DNA of 60,444 nucleotides. It comes from Ruminococcus sp. UBA4240 (lineage in GTDB: Bacteria; Bacillota; Clostridia; Oscillospirales; Ruminococcaceae). The DNA lies in the NCBI GenBank assembly GCA_002395525.1, contig DGXE01000078.1, forward strand, positions 1 to 60,444, given 5' to 3'. The notes beneath the pieces were generated by a model that searched no databases, had not been told where the DNA came from, and worked only from the letters and a program-made list of their open reading frames with translations. Below, one piece after another: positions 34,620-42,558 of the stretch (its first letter is position 1; every line of letters starts with the position of its first letter). A program made the position numbers and the translations under genes.

Positions 34620-35588
34620 ATGAAGAAACGAATACTGCCGCTGCTCATGTGTACCGCAATAGCCGCAGCCGCCGCAGGAACACAGGTTTCTGCTGCTGAC
34701 TGCCGTCTTTCCGACACAAGGATAAAGGTGACACAGGGAGGTACAGCTTCCATAAAGCTTTCTGGTGCTGCCGGCGCTGTCAGGTGGCGCAGCTCGAACT
34801 CAAGTATATTCTCCTACAACAAAGGGGTAATAACCGCCAAGGCTCCCGGTACAGCCGCCCTTTATGCAGTGTATGACGGCAACACCTATAAATGCACCGT
34901 CACCGTGCTTGCAAGTGATGATATCCCTGCAAGCCCGGATATAAAAGCCGGACAGAACGCTCTTCAACTGGATAAGGGCAGCAGTGCGGTGATAAACATC
35001 GTTTCCGGTGTGGATGACATCAGCATCCGTGCGGACAACGGGGAAGTATGCTCCCTTGGGGTGTCCGATATGTACGACGGCGTGTTTGATCTCACAGTAA
35101 AGGCTCTTTCAGACGGGAAGACCACCATCACCCTTTACAGTGCATCCGATCCCTCCAACAAAACAGAGATCCGTCTGACTGTGGGTGACGGCGATACAGG
35201 CTATCACGGCAGCGAGGACAGCGGGGAGAGCGGCTATGTACAGCGTGCTCTGGAGCTTGTGAATGAGGAACGTGCCAAGGTAGGGGCTGAGCCCCTCACC
35301 CTTGATGAGGATCTGTGCGGCTTTGCTGACATACGTGTAAAAGAGCTTTCAGAGCTCTTCTCCCATACCCGCCCCGATGGCACAAAGTCCATAGATGCCC
35401 TGAAGGAATTTGAATACAAGAGAGTAGCTGAAAACATTGCAGGAGGGTACTTCACTCCCGAAAAGGCAGTCAAGGCGTGGATGAACTCCAAGGGGCACCG
35501 CAGCCATATCCTTGACCCCCGCTATACCAAAACGGGCATAGCTTACGACCCTGAGACTGGCAACTGGGTGCAGGTATTCCTCGGATAA
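34620..35588 (+). CDS. Secreted Big_2-CAP domain protein
   Basis: A 322-residue exported protein. A signal peptide (about 1-25, ending VSA) is followed by a Big_2-like domain (about 27-100; VRWRSSNSSIFSYNKGVITA), a second beta-rich module (about 105-190), an acidic linker and a C-terminal CAP/SCP domain (about 205-322) with LVNEERAKVGAEPL, LFSHTRPDG, VAENIAGG and KGHRSHILDP motifs. The two CAP His residues (in SHTRPDG and GHRSHIL) are present. Bacterial CAP proteins are surface or secreted with unknown catalysis. ATG 34620 has AGAGGTGAT upstream; it is a single gene with its own promoter. Confidence 0.88.
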   Translation: MKKRILPLLMCTAIAAAAAGTQVSAADCRLSDTRIKVTQGGTASIKLSGAAGAVRWRSSNSSIFSYNKGVITAKAPGTAALYAVYDGNTYKCTVTVLASDDIPASPDIKAGQNALQLDKGSSAVINIVSGVDDISIRADNGEVCSLGVSDMYDGVFDLTVKALSDGKTTITLYSASDPSNKTEIRLTVGDGDTGYHGSEDSGESGYVQRALELVNEERAKVGAEPLTLDEDLCGFADIRVKELSELFSHTRPDGTKSIDALKEFEYKRVAENIAGGYFTPEKAVKAWMNSKGHRSHILDPRYTKTGIAYDPETGNWVQVFLG

Positions 35589-35733
35589 ATGCAGAATGCA
35601 GAATGAAAGGTTCCTGGGCGGCTTTACTTTGCGTTTGCCTGCTGTTGTCCGAGTGTACAGTGTACAATGTACAGTGATTGGACGGAGAGCGGACGGCTTG
35701 ATTTTCCCTTCTTTGTCCGTGCTTCGCACGGCT
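35589..35733 (+). repeat. Interspersed repeat, copy A (after the CAP gene stop)
   Basis: It begins directly after the TAA of the CAP gene with tandem ATGCAGA units, then GGCTTTACTTTGCGTTTG, CCGAGTGTACAGTG, TACAATGTACAGTG, TTGGACGGAGAGC, GGCTTGATTTTCC and a small hairpin CCGTGC-TTC-GCACGG (35717-35731). It sits between the stop codon and the gene's terminator, in sense with the gene. It is the inverted counterpart of copy B about 370 bp away. Confidence 0.75.
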
Positions 35734-35757
35734 GATGTCGTGACTTGCATACAAAGT

Positions 35758-35790
35758 CAACGCACAGTGAAACACTGTGCGTTGTTTTTT
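35758..35790 (+). terminator. Strong intrinsic terminator for the CAP gene
   Basis: A perfect 12 bp stem (CAACGCACAGTG, loop AAA, CACTGTGCGTTG) is followed by six T residues. It is 170 bp past the CAP stop, displaced by repeat copy A, and also faces the small ORFs read from the other side. Confidence 0.9.
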
Positions 35791-35837
35791 ACGTATTGCT
35801 CAAAGGAAAGAGCGTGAACGCCGCCTGCCGTTATTAT

Positions 35838-35957
35838 TTACGGATCTTCTACATCATTGCCTTGCTCTTTACCACCTTGACCTGTTACACTTGTAACAAT
35901 AACATCTTCTGTCTTAAACTCTGTGATCTCCATTTCGGGAGTAACGTAAGGTTTCAT
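35838..35957 (-). CDS. Short peptide gene (39 residues), unknown function
   Basis: An ATG at 35957 with a perfect AGGAGG 10 nt upstream opens a 39-codon frame ending in TAA. The peptide starts MKPYVTPEMEITEFKTED and ends in a Gly/Gln/acidic tail (GQGGKEQGNDVEDP). The pattern Y-x2-P-x6-F-x3-ED-V-I-x-TS resembles short, poorly characterised peptides I recall from gut Clostridia; this is recollection, not a search result. No signal peptide, Cys or modification-enzyme gene is near. It lies downstream of gatB on the same strand, between inverted repeats A and B. It could be a peptide precursor, signal or small structural protein. Confidence 0.6.
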   Translation of the reverse strand: MKPYVTPEMEITEFKTEDVIVTSVTGQGGKEQGNDVEDP

Positions 35958-35993
35958 AATATATTCACCTCCTGAATATCCGACTCTACATAG

Positions 35994-36071
35994 TTATTCT
36001 GCTTCGCTGTAAGCTACATCAGAAGTGATCGTGTATGTTTCGCCGTTTAATGTGTATGTAACATAGGTCAT
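35994..36071 (-). CDS. Possible 25-residue peptide ORF
   Basis: An ATG-initiated frame just upstream of the 39-residue peptide gene, with 36 bp between them. The peptide opens MTYVTYTLNGETYTITSD and ends VAYSEAE; it alternates Thr/Tyr/Val like a short beta hairpin. No convincing ribosome site is seen and no upstream extension is possible because a stop codon lies close by. It may be a small peptide, the decayed end of a larger gene, or chance. Confidence 0.3.
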   Translation of the reverse strand: MTYVTYTLNGETYTITSDVAYSEAE

Positions 36072-36104
36072 TGTACAGAGCTTTCTTAGCTATTAGCTAT
36101 AATG

Positions 36105-36224
36105 TGCAAGCAAAGCGGAGATAAAGGAAACCAAGCTTTCAGCTCTTCGTCCAACAACTGTACACTGTACATTGTACACTGTACACTTGTACAGCATCTG
36201 CCACAGAGGCAATCAAGCCATACA
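36105..36224 (-). repeat. Interspersed repeat, copy B (after the gatB stop)
   Basis: On - it begins at the gatB stop (TAATGTATGGCTTGATTGCC), then AAGTGTACAGTG, TACAATGTACAGTG, TACAGTTGTTGGACGAAGAGC, GCTTGGTTTCC and TTTGCTTGCAC. The blocks match copy A in order. The central part is a set of overlapping GTAC-based palindromes (36158-36187). It is in sense with gatB, and inverted relative to copy A. Confidence 0.75.
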
Positions 36225-37673
36225 TTACAAGGCTGCAAGTCTCTTTTCCAGTTCTTCCTTTACCACCTTGGGTGTGGCGGAACCACGGAGCTCCTTGTTG
36301 CACAGACCCATGATAAAGCCGAATACCTTCTTGTCCCCGTTTTTGTACTGCTCCACAGGACCGGGATTTGCGGCAAATACTGCGTCTATTACCTCATGTA
36401 CACGGGTGGTGTCCACAACTATTATCATGCCCTCACGCTTTGCGATCTCCTCGGGATCGCCGCCCTTTTCAGCCATTTCACGGAATATGGTCTTGGCATC
36501 GTTCTTGGACACCTTGTCAGTCTCGGACATCTCCACAAGATGTGCCACCTGGGCAGCTGTGTACTTGGGGGCATCCTTGTCTATCTCCCCTAAGTTGATG
36601 CGGCGCATTATCTCGCCGTTGATGAAGTTCACAAGGGACTTGGGGTTGTTGTAGACCTTCATGCAGTCCTCGAAGAAGTCGGAGATCACCTTGTCATTGA
36701 CAATGACCATAGCCTCCTTTTCGGGGATGCCCATGGAGAGGTAGCGCTCCCTGCGCTGTGCAGGCATTTCGGGAAGGGATGCCTTTATGCGCTCTAAATC
36801 CTCATCGGTGAAGTTCACCTGTAATATATCGGGATCGGGGAAGTACTTGTAGTCATGTGCATCTTCCTTGGAGCGCATTGCCTTTGTCTCCCCCTTGTTG
36901 GCATCAAAGCGGCGTGTCTCCTGTACCACCTCGCCGCCTCTGTCGAGTATCTGCGCCTGACGCTTTATCTCGTACTCGATGGTGCGGTATATGGATTTAA
37001 GGGAGTTTACGTTCTTTATCTCCGCTCTTGTGCCGAACTCTGTTGCATCCTTTCGCATGAGGGATACGTTCACATCCGCACGGATAGAGCCCTCCTCCAT
37101 CTTGCAGTCGGAAACCCCTGCGTACTGCAGCTGCAGGGCAATGGTCTCCACCAGCTTCCTTGCCTCCTCGGGGGAGCGCATATCAGGCTCGGTAACTATC
37201 TCTATAAGGGGCACTCCGCAGCGGTTGTAGTCGCACAGGGACACACCGTTCAGGTCGTCGTGCACCAGTTTGCCCGCATCCTCCTCAAGGTGGATGTGGT
37301 TTATGCGTATGCTCTTCTTCTTCTTTTCCCCGTTCTCCTCATACTCAATGGGCACCTCGCCCGCAAGCACGATGGGGAAATTCAGTTCCGATATCTGATA
37401 TGCCTTGGGCAGATCGGGGTAAAAGTAGTTCTTTCTGTCGAACACGGAGAACTTATTGATGCCGCAGTTAAGGGCATATCCGGCCCTTACCGCATATTCA
37501 ACGGCTGTCTGGTTGATTATGGGCAGAGTACCCGGCATACCGCAGCATACAGGACAGCAGCGGGTGTTGCGGTCACCGCCGAACTCCGCCGAGCAGGTGC
37601 AGAACACCTTGGAATTTGTGGACAGCTCGCAGTGTATCTCAAGCCCGATAACGGGTATGTAATCTGAAATCAT
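36225..37673 (-). CDS. gatB: Aspartyl/glutamyl-tRNA amidotransferase subunit B
   Basis: A 482-residue kinase/tRNA-binding subunit of GatCAB, which amidates Glu-tRNA(Gln) and Asp-tRNA(Asn). It shows the family opening YIPVIGLEIHCELST, the zinc/phosphorylation region with FCTCSAEFGG and CPVCCGMPG, and the C-terminal YqeY-like helical domain. It follows gatA by 12 bp with GGAGG before its ATG, and its stop abuts repeat copy B rather than a terminator. Confidence 0.97.
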   Translation of the reverse strand: MISDYIPVIGLEIHCELSTNSKVFCTCSAEFGGDRNTRCCPVCCGMPGTLPIINQTAVEYAVRAGYALNCGINKFSVFDRKNYFYPDLPKAYQISELNFPIVLAGEVPIEYEENGEKKKKSIRINHIHLEEDAGKLVHDDLNGVSLCDYNRCGVPLIEIVTEPDMRSPEEARKLVETIALQLQYAGVSDCKMEEGSIRADVNVSLMRKDATEFGTRAEIKNVNSLKSIYRTIEYEIKRQAQILDRGGEVVQETRRFDANKGETKAMRSKEDAHDYKYFPDPDILQVNFTDEDLERIKASLPEMPAQRRERYLSMGIPEKEAMVIVNDKVISDFFEDCMKVYNNPKSLVNFINGEIMRRINLGEIDKDAPKYTAAQVAHLVEMSETDKVSKNDAKTIFREMAEKGGDPEEIAKREGMIIVVDTTRVHEVIDAVFAANPGPVEQYKNGDKKVFGFIMGLCNKELRGSATPKVVKEELEKRLAAL

Positions 37674-37685
37674 GTCACTACCTCC

Positions 37686-39134
37686 TTACAGTGCGGCGCT
37701 GCGGCGCACAAAAGTCTTCTCAAACGCATCTGCGGCACCGATTATATCCGCTTCCTTCCACATATTGCCCACGATGGACATACCTATGGGCATACCGTCG
37801 GCATTGTAGCCACAGGTGGTGGAAATGGCGGGAAGGGAGGCTATGTTTACGGTAACAGTGCAGAAATCTGCCTGATACATCTTTCTGGGGTCGTGGATAT
37901 TCTCGTTTATGCCGTAGGCAACGGAGGGGGCAGTGGGTGTTATGATAAGATCGCACTTTTCAAAGATGCCCGCATATTCCTCACGGATGCGCTGCCTGAG
38001 TCCCATTGCCTTGCCGTAATAGGCATCATAGTAGCCTGATGAAAGGGCATAGTTGCCAAGGAGTATGCGGCGCTTTACCTCATCGCCGAAGCCCTCGCTG
38101 CGGGATGCGATCACCAGGTCATTGTAGCTGCCCTCCACCTCGGAGCGGTGGCCGTACTTTATGCCGTCATACCTTGCAAGGTTGGAGGATGCCTCCGCCG
38201 ATGCGATAAGGTAATATGCGGCAATGGCATATTTAAGGGAAGGCATGGAGCACTCCACTACCTGGGCACCCATTGCCTTGTAGCTGTCGATGGCGGCAAG
38301 AACGGAGTTTCTGACCTCATCGTCTACGCCCTCGCCGAAGAACTCTGATACATAGGCTATTTTCTTGCCCTTCATATCCATGCCGAGCTTTGCGGTGTAG
38401 TCCTCCACAGGGAGCTTTGATGCGGTGCCGTCGTGGTAATCGTAGCCTGCAATGGCATTGAGTATAATGCCGCAGTCCTCAGCGCTCCTTGCTATGGGGC
38501 CTATCTGGTCAAAGGATGATGCAAATGCCACAAGACCGTATCTTGAAACACGTCCGTAGGTAGGCTTGAGTCCTGTAACACCGCAGAAGGAGGCAGGCTG
38601 TCTTATGGAGCCGCCTGTATCGGAGCCTAATGCTGCCCCGCAGAGATCCGCACTTACCGCCGCCGCAGAGCCGCCTGAGGAGCCGCCCGGAACACGGGTG
38701 AGATCAAAGGGGTTCTTTGTCTTCTTGAAGGCAGAGGTCTGTGTGGAGCCGCCCATTGCAAACTCATCCATGGACACCTTTCCCAGGAGCACTGTGTCCT
38801 GAGCCTCCAGCCTGTCCATAACAGTTGCGTTGTAGGGAGGAACGAAGTTTTCCAGCATCCTCGACGCACAGGTGGTGAGCACGCCCTCTGTGCAGATGTT
38901 GTCCTTGATAGCCATGGGGATGCCCGTAAGGGGAGCGCTCTCCCCTGCATCTATGCGCTGCTGAGCCTTGTCCGCAGCCGCAAGCGCCTTTTCCCCCGTA
39001 ACGGTGATGTAGCTTTCAAGCTGGCCGTCGATCTTTTCTATGCGGTCAAGATAGCTCTGTGTTATCTCCCTTGCGGAGAACTCCCTGCTGTCAAGACCGT
39101 CTCTAAGCTGTTTTACAGTCAGATCCATACTCAT
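37686..39134 (-). CDS. gatA: Aspartyl/glutamyl-tRNA amidotransferase subunit A
   Basis: A 482-residue amidase-signature enzyme that releases ammonia from glutamine for GatB. The Ser-cisSer-Lys triad region is visible: IKDNICTEG (Lys), GGSSGGSAAAVSA and GSDTGGSIRQPASFCG. It is the middle gene of gatCAB, 12 bp after gatC, with GGAG before ATG 39134. Confidence 0.97.
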   Translation of the reverse strand: MSMDLTVKQLRDGLDSREFSAREITQSYLDRIEKIDGQLESYITVTGEKALAAADKAQQRIDAGESAPLTGIPMAIKDNICTEGVLTTCASRMLENFVPPYNATVMDRLEAQDTVLLGKVSMDEFAMGGSTQTSAFKKTKNPFDLTRVPGGSSGGSAAAVSADLCGAALGSDTGGSIRQPASFCGVTGLKPTYGRVSRYGLVAFASSFDQIGPIARSAEDCGIILNAIAGYDYHDGTASKLPVEDYTAKLGMDMKGKKIAYVSEFFGEGVDDEVRNSVLAAIDSYKAMGAQVVECSMPSLKYAIAAYYLIASAEASSNLARYDGIKYGHRSEVEGSYNDLVIASRSEGFGDEVKRRILLGNYALSSGYYDAYYGKAMGLRQRIREEYAGIFEKCDLIITPTAPSVAYGINENIHDPRKMYQADFCTVTVNIASLPAISTTCGYNADGMPIGMSIVGNMWKEADIIGAADAFEKTFVRRSAAL

Positions 39135-39146
39135 ATTCCTACTCCT

Positions 39147-39425
39147 TTATTCAACGACCTTGGGCACAACAAAGCAGTTTTCCTGATTTACTGCATTGGC
39201 CAGCAGCTTCTCCGTGGGGAGTGAGGGCATAGCCTCATCCTTGCGAAGATCCGCAAGATACACGTTGTGGTTGTCCTTATAGGCATCATATACCACATCT
39301 ATGTCCTTGATGGTATCCATAAGGTCGATGATGTCGGTCATATCCGCAACAGCCTTTTCAAGCTCCTCATCGGTGAAGGAGAGCTTTGCAAGCTTTGCCA
39401 GATACTTTACCATATCCATTTCCAT
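39147..39425 (-). CDS. gatC: Aspartyl/glutamyl-tRNA amidotransferase subunit C
   Basis: A 92-residue subunit that wraps around GatA and GatB and stabilises the complex. It has the typical YLAKLAKLSFTDEELEK opening and a C-terminal LRKDEAMPSL segment. It leads the operon, with AGGAG before the ATG and a clear promoter just upstream. Confidence 0.95.
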   Translation of the reverse strand: MEMDMVKYLAKLAKLSFTDEELEKAVADMTDIIDLMDTIKDIDVVYDAYKDNHNVYLADLRKDEAMPSLPTEKLLANAVNQENCFVVPKVVE

Positions 39426-39455
39426 TTTGATCCGCTCCTTGCAAAATAATGTATT

Positions 39456-39484
39456 ATTATAACATATATCCCGGCACTTTTCAA
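39456..39484 (-). promoter_or_regulatory. Promoter for gatCAB
   Basis: On - TTGAAA (39484-39479) and TATAAT (39461-39456) with a 17 bp spacer, about 30 nt before gatC. Confidence 0.85.
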
Positions 39485-39516
39485 GAGTTTTTCATTACAG
39501 CCGGTCATCTGCGGCT

Positions 39517-40008
39517 TTATGCCCAGTCATCCTTTGAAACAGGCACCCTTATCATGGCAAGGAGCATCTGATCCTCCATGTACCATTTGCCCTCGGAGGG
39601 CTTCAGGCGCATACGTATCTCACGCTCGGAGTCAGCGCCTGTGGACTTCATGAATACCCTCATCCGCCCCTCTATGGGAGTCTCAGGGCGGCGCACCATG
39701 TCAACGGTAGTGGCAGGCATATCAAAGGTGTAATCATTCTCCGAGGATGAACCCACAAAGTAGGAGCGCACCACATAGTCCCTGCCGTCCATCATCCTGT
39801 CCCGCAAAAACTGCTTCTGATATTCATTGAGCCCCCCGGGACCCTTGAGCCAGGCTATCATCCTGTGCGCCTCTTCCTTGTTTTTCGGATACACCAGCAT
39901 TGCAGCAAGGAACAGCGCCGCACCGTATTCAGGCTCGGAAAGGGAGCCGTAGGGGCAGGCCTGCATTTCCTCCAGTGTTGCGGGCAAAGTATCAAAGGTG
40001 ATGTTCAT
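39517..40008 (-). CDS. Conserved hypothetical protein (DUF6935-like)
   Basis: A 163-residue soluble protein without signal peptide or membrane segment. It begins MNITFDTLPATLEEM and includes GPGGLNEYQKQFLRDRM and a beta-rich C-terminal half ending in a region that reads like a ligand or protein interaction fold. It resembles proteins I recall as DUF6935; no catalytic motif is evident. It starts 12 bp after galE with AAGGAAGG upstream, so it is cotranscribed with galE. Confidence 0.6.
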   Translation of the reverse strand: MNITFDTLPATLEEMQACPYGSLSEPEYGAALFLAAMLVYPKNKEEAHRMIAWLKGPGGLNEYQKQFLRDRMMDGRDYVVRSYFVGSSSENDYTFDMPATTVDMVRRPETPIEGRMRVFMKSTGADSEREIRMRLKPSEGKWYMEDQMLLAMIRVPVSKDDWA

Positions 40009-40020
40009 AGTGGCCTTCCT

Positions 40021-41016
40021 TTATGAATTGTGGCTTATAAAGTTCCAGTTGTCCCTGCACATCTCATCTATACCCAGCTCTGCCTTCCACCCAAGCTCTT
40101 TGAGAGCCTTTGAGGGGTCTGCATAGCACTCTGCGATGTCGCCGGGGCGGCGGGGCTTTATCTCATAGGGGATAGTCACACCGCTTGCCTTTTCAAATGC
40201 CTTCACCACATCAAGGACGGAATAGCCCCTGCCTGTGCCCAGGTTCCATATTCCTACGCCCTTCATGGTGCGAAGCTTCTGTATGGCTTTGAGATGACCC
40301 TTTGCCAGATCCACAACGTGGATATAGTCACGCACGCCCGTGCCGTCATGGGTGGGATAGTCATTGCCGAATACCCCCAGCTTCGGCAGCTTGCCCACTG
40401 CCACCTGCTGTATGTAGGGCATAAGGTTGTTGGGTATGCCGTTGGGGTTCTCCCCTATCTTGCCCGAGGAATGGGCGCCTATGGGGTTGAAGTAGCGCAG
40501 GAGTGCGATGCTCCACTCATTGTCTGACTTGTACACATCCTGAAGAATGTTTTCTATCATGAGCTTTGTGGAGCCGTAGGGATTTGTGGTGGAAAGGGGG
40601 AAATCCTCCTTTATAGGCACCGATGCAGGGTCGCCGTACACCGTGGCAGATGAGGAGAACACAAGTGTCTTGCAGCCGTGCTTTCTCATCTCATCCACGA
40701 GTATAAGGGTGCCTGTGATGTTGTTGTGATAGTATTCTATGGGCTTTGCCACGGATTCACCCACAGCCTTCAGCCCCGCAAAGTGGATAACGGACTCGAT
40801 CTCATTCTCCTCAAAGACTTTCCTTACAGCAGCTCTGTCAAGAAGATCCGCCTCAACGAATTTGAAATCCTTTCCGGACACCTCTTTTATAAGGTCTATG
40901 GCCTCCGGCTTTGAATTGGAAAAGTTGTCGAGGGCGATTATCTCCTCCCCGGCATCAAGGAGCTCTATGCAGGTGTGGGAGCCGATATAGCCTGCCCCTC
41001 CGGTTACAAGTATCAT
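40021..41016 (-). CDS. galE: UDP-glucose 4-epimerase
   Basis: A 331-residue short-chain dehydrogenase-type epimerase interconverting UDP-glucose and UDP-galactose. The NAD-binding motif is TGGAGYIGSHTCIELL at the N terminus; the catalytic SSSATVYG (Ser) and YGSTKLMIE (Tyr-x3-Lys) motifs are present. The ATG at 41016 follows GGAGG by 5 nt; an in-frame TTG 12 nt upstream overlaps that site. It has its own promoter and is cotranscribed with the DUF6935-like gene. Confidence 0.96.
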   Translation of the reverse strand: MILVTGGAGYIGSHTCIELLDAGEEIIALDNFSNSKPEAIDLIKEVSGKDFKFVEADLLDRAAVRKVFEENEIESVIHFAGLKAVGESVAKPIEYYHNNITGTLILVDEMRKHGCKTLVFSSSATVYGDPASVPIKEDFPLSTTNPYGSTKLMIENILQDVYKSDNEWSIALLRYFNPIGAHSSGKIGENPNGIPNNLMPYIQQVAVGKLPKLGVFGNDYPTHDGTGVRDYIHVVDLAKGHLKAIQKLRTMKGVGIWNLGTGRGYSVLDVVKAFEKASGVTIPYEIKPRRPGDIAECYADPSKALKELGWKAELGIDEMCRDNWNFISHNS

Positions 41017-41069
41017 AATGACCTCCAAAGCATGAACGCAAGATGCATTCTTTTTTTAAACACACATTG

Positions 41070-41098
41070 ATTATACCACATTTGAGAGGATTATTCAA
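41070..41098 (-). promoter_or_regulatory. Promoter for galE
   Basis: On - TTGAAT (41098-41093) and TATAAT (41075-41070) with a 17 bp spacer. Confidence 0.85.
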
Positions 41099-41158
41099 TA
41101 GATAAAATATATTTTTTGCAGCACATCCCGAAAACGCACACTGCCGCCGCTGATGCCG

Positions 41159-42292
41159 TCACAGTCTGCATTTGAAGTCCTCGTAGCCGAAGGACTTGTG
41201 CAGATGCACCTCTCCGTCCCTGTCTATGCGGTAGATGGAGGGCAGACCTATGCCGTTGAAGGTATTGTTCTTGCACATGGAATATATCGCCATATCGCAG
41301 AAGACGAGCCTGTCCCCGGCTTTAAGGGGCTCATCAAAGGAATAGGTGCCTATCACGTCCCCCGCAAGGCAGGTAGCCGCCCCCAGGGTATAGGTAAATC
41401 GCTTTTCATCAGGCTCTCCTGCCCCGATGATGTTCGGGCGGTAGGGCATTTCCAGCACGTCCGGCATATGGCAGGCGGCAGAAGCGTCGATTATGGCGTG
41501 ATAACGCCCTGCACTTTCAAACACATCCAGCACCTCAGCCACAAGGAAGCCGGCGTTCAGCGCATGAGCCTCCCCCGGCTCCAGATACACCTTCACATCG
41601 TATTTTTGGGTAAAATGGTCGATGACACGGCACAACCTGTCAATGTCATACCCTTTGCGGGTGATATGATGACCTCCGCCGAAGTTTACCCATGAAAGGT
41701 CGCCCAGATACCTGCCGAAGTGCTTTTCAAACTGCTCTGCCGTGCGCTCCAGCACATCGCTTCCCTGCTCGCACATGGTGTGGAAGTGAAGGCCGCTTAT
41801 GCCCTCGCACTTTGAAATGTCAAAGTCCTCCGGGCGGGTGCCCAGCCGTGATGAAGGGGAACAGGGGTCGTACATGGGGGTATCCACCTCCGAATACAGG
41901 GGGTTTACCCTTATTCCGCACTGTGTGCCCCTCCTTACCCTGCCTCTGAACCGCTCATACTGGGACGGGGAATTGAACACTATGTGATCCGATATGCGTG
42001 CTATCTCGTCAAAGTCGCAGTCACGGTAGGCGGGGGAGTATATATGCACCTCACCGTCCGGCATTTCCTCCGCCCCAAGCCTTGCCTCATACAGGCCGCT
42101 GGCGGTGGTGCCGTCTATGTATCCCCCCATGAGGGGATACAGGGCATACATGGAGAATGCCTTCTGGGCAAGGAGTATTTTGCACCCTGTCCTCTCCCTG
42201 ACACCCCGGAGTATGCGCATATTCTTTTCTATAAGCCCCTCGTCCACAACGTAGCAGGGGGTCTTTACCTTGTTAGTGAATGAAAGATCCAT
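41159..42292 (-). CDS. nspC: Carboxynorspermidine/carboxyspermidine decarboxylase
   Basis: A 377-residue PLP enzyme of the alanine-racemase-fold decarboxylases that makes norspermidine or spermidine from the carboxylated precursor. The PLP Lys44 is in LLAQKAFSMYA; other signatures are GLHFHTMCEQ, VNFGGGHHIT, EPGEAH and CDMAIYSMCKNNTFNG. It is clearly NspC-like rather than LysA (compare 44018-45304). The partner carboxynorspermidine dehydrogenase is not in the window. It is the last gene of the pyrB-lon-engB-lysA-tmcAL string. Confidence 0.92.
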   Translation of the reverse strand: MDLSFTNKVKTPCYVVDEGLIEKNMRILRGVRERTGCKILLAQKAFSMYALYPLMGGYIDGTTASGLYEARLGAEEMPDGEVHIYSPAYRDCDFDEIARISDHIVFNSPSQYERFRGRVRRGTQCGIRVNPLYSEVDTPMYDPCSPSSRLGTRPEDFDISKCEGISGLHFHTMCEQGSDVLERTAEQFEKHFGRYLGDLSWVNFGGGHHITRKGYDIDRLCRVIDHFTQKYDVKVYLEPGEAHALNAGFLVAEVLDVFESAGRYHAIIDASAACHMPDVLEMPYRPNIIGAGEPDEKRFTYTLGAATCLAGDVIGTYSFDEPLKAGDRLVFCDMAIYSMCKNNTFNGIGLPSIYRIDRDGEVHLHKSFGYEDFKCRL

Positions 42293-42318
42293 TATCCACC
42301 TGTACTCTTAAACTCATA

Positions 42319-42346
42319 AGCCGCACAGCCCTGCCGTGCGGCTTTT
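42319..42346 (+). terminator. Hairpin between the DUF896 gene and nspC
   Basis: AGCCGCAC (42319-42326) pairs with GTGCGGCT (42336-42343), followed on + by TTTT. It points away from the gene direction; for the - strand operon it is a hairpin with no T run, possibly modulating nspC expression. Confidence 0.45.
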
Positions 42347-42348
42347 AG

Positions 42349-42558
42349 TCACTCTACAATGTCTACCTTCGGCGTATTGTTGGGGGAGGGGGCATCTGTA
42401 TACTGAATGGTGGAAAGCTGCTGGGACAGATTGGCAACAAAGCTGCGTCTGTACTCATTGCGCAGCGCTGTCTGCTCCGCCTTTTCCTCCTCCGTCAGCC
42501 CCTGTGTCTTTGACTTGTGGAAAAGCTCATTTATACGGGCTATTTTTTCCTTTGTCAA
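42349..42558 (-). CDS. DUF896 (UPF0291, YnzC-like) small protein
   Basis: A 69-residue protein whose MTKEKIARINELFHKSK and LTEEEKAEQTALRNEYRR segments are typical of the DUF896/YnzC helical-hairpin family, of unknown role. The start is a TTG at 42558 that overlaps the tmcAL stop (TTGA), with GTGAGG 4 nt before it, implying translational coupling. Confidence 0.9.
   Translation of the reverse strand: MTKEKIARINELFHKSKTQGLTEEEKAEQTALRNEYRRSFVANLSQQLSTIQYTDAPSPNNTPKVDIVE

Noticed and set aside
36105..36224. GTAC-rich repeats as a CRISPR array
   Set aside because: The units are overlapping palindromes without spacers of constant length and there are no cas genes.
39485..39516. Terminator between the DUF6935-like gene and gatC
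   Set aside because: A short AGCCG/CGGCT stem is present but no T tract follows.
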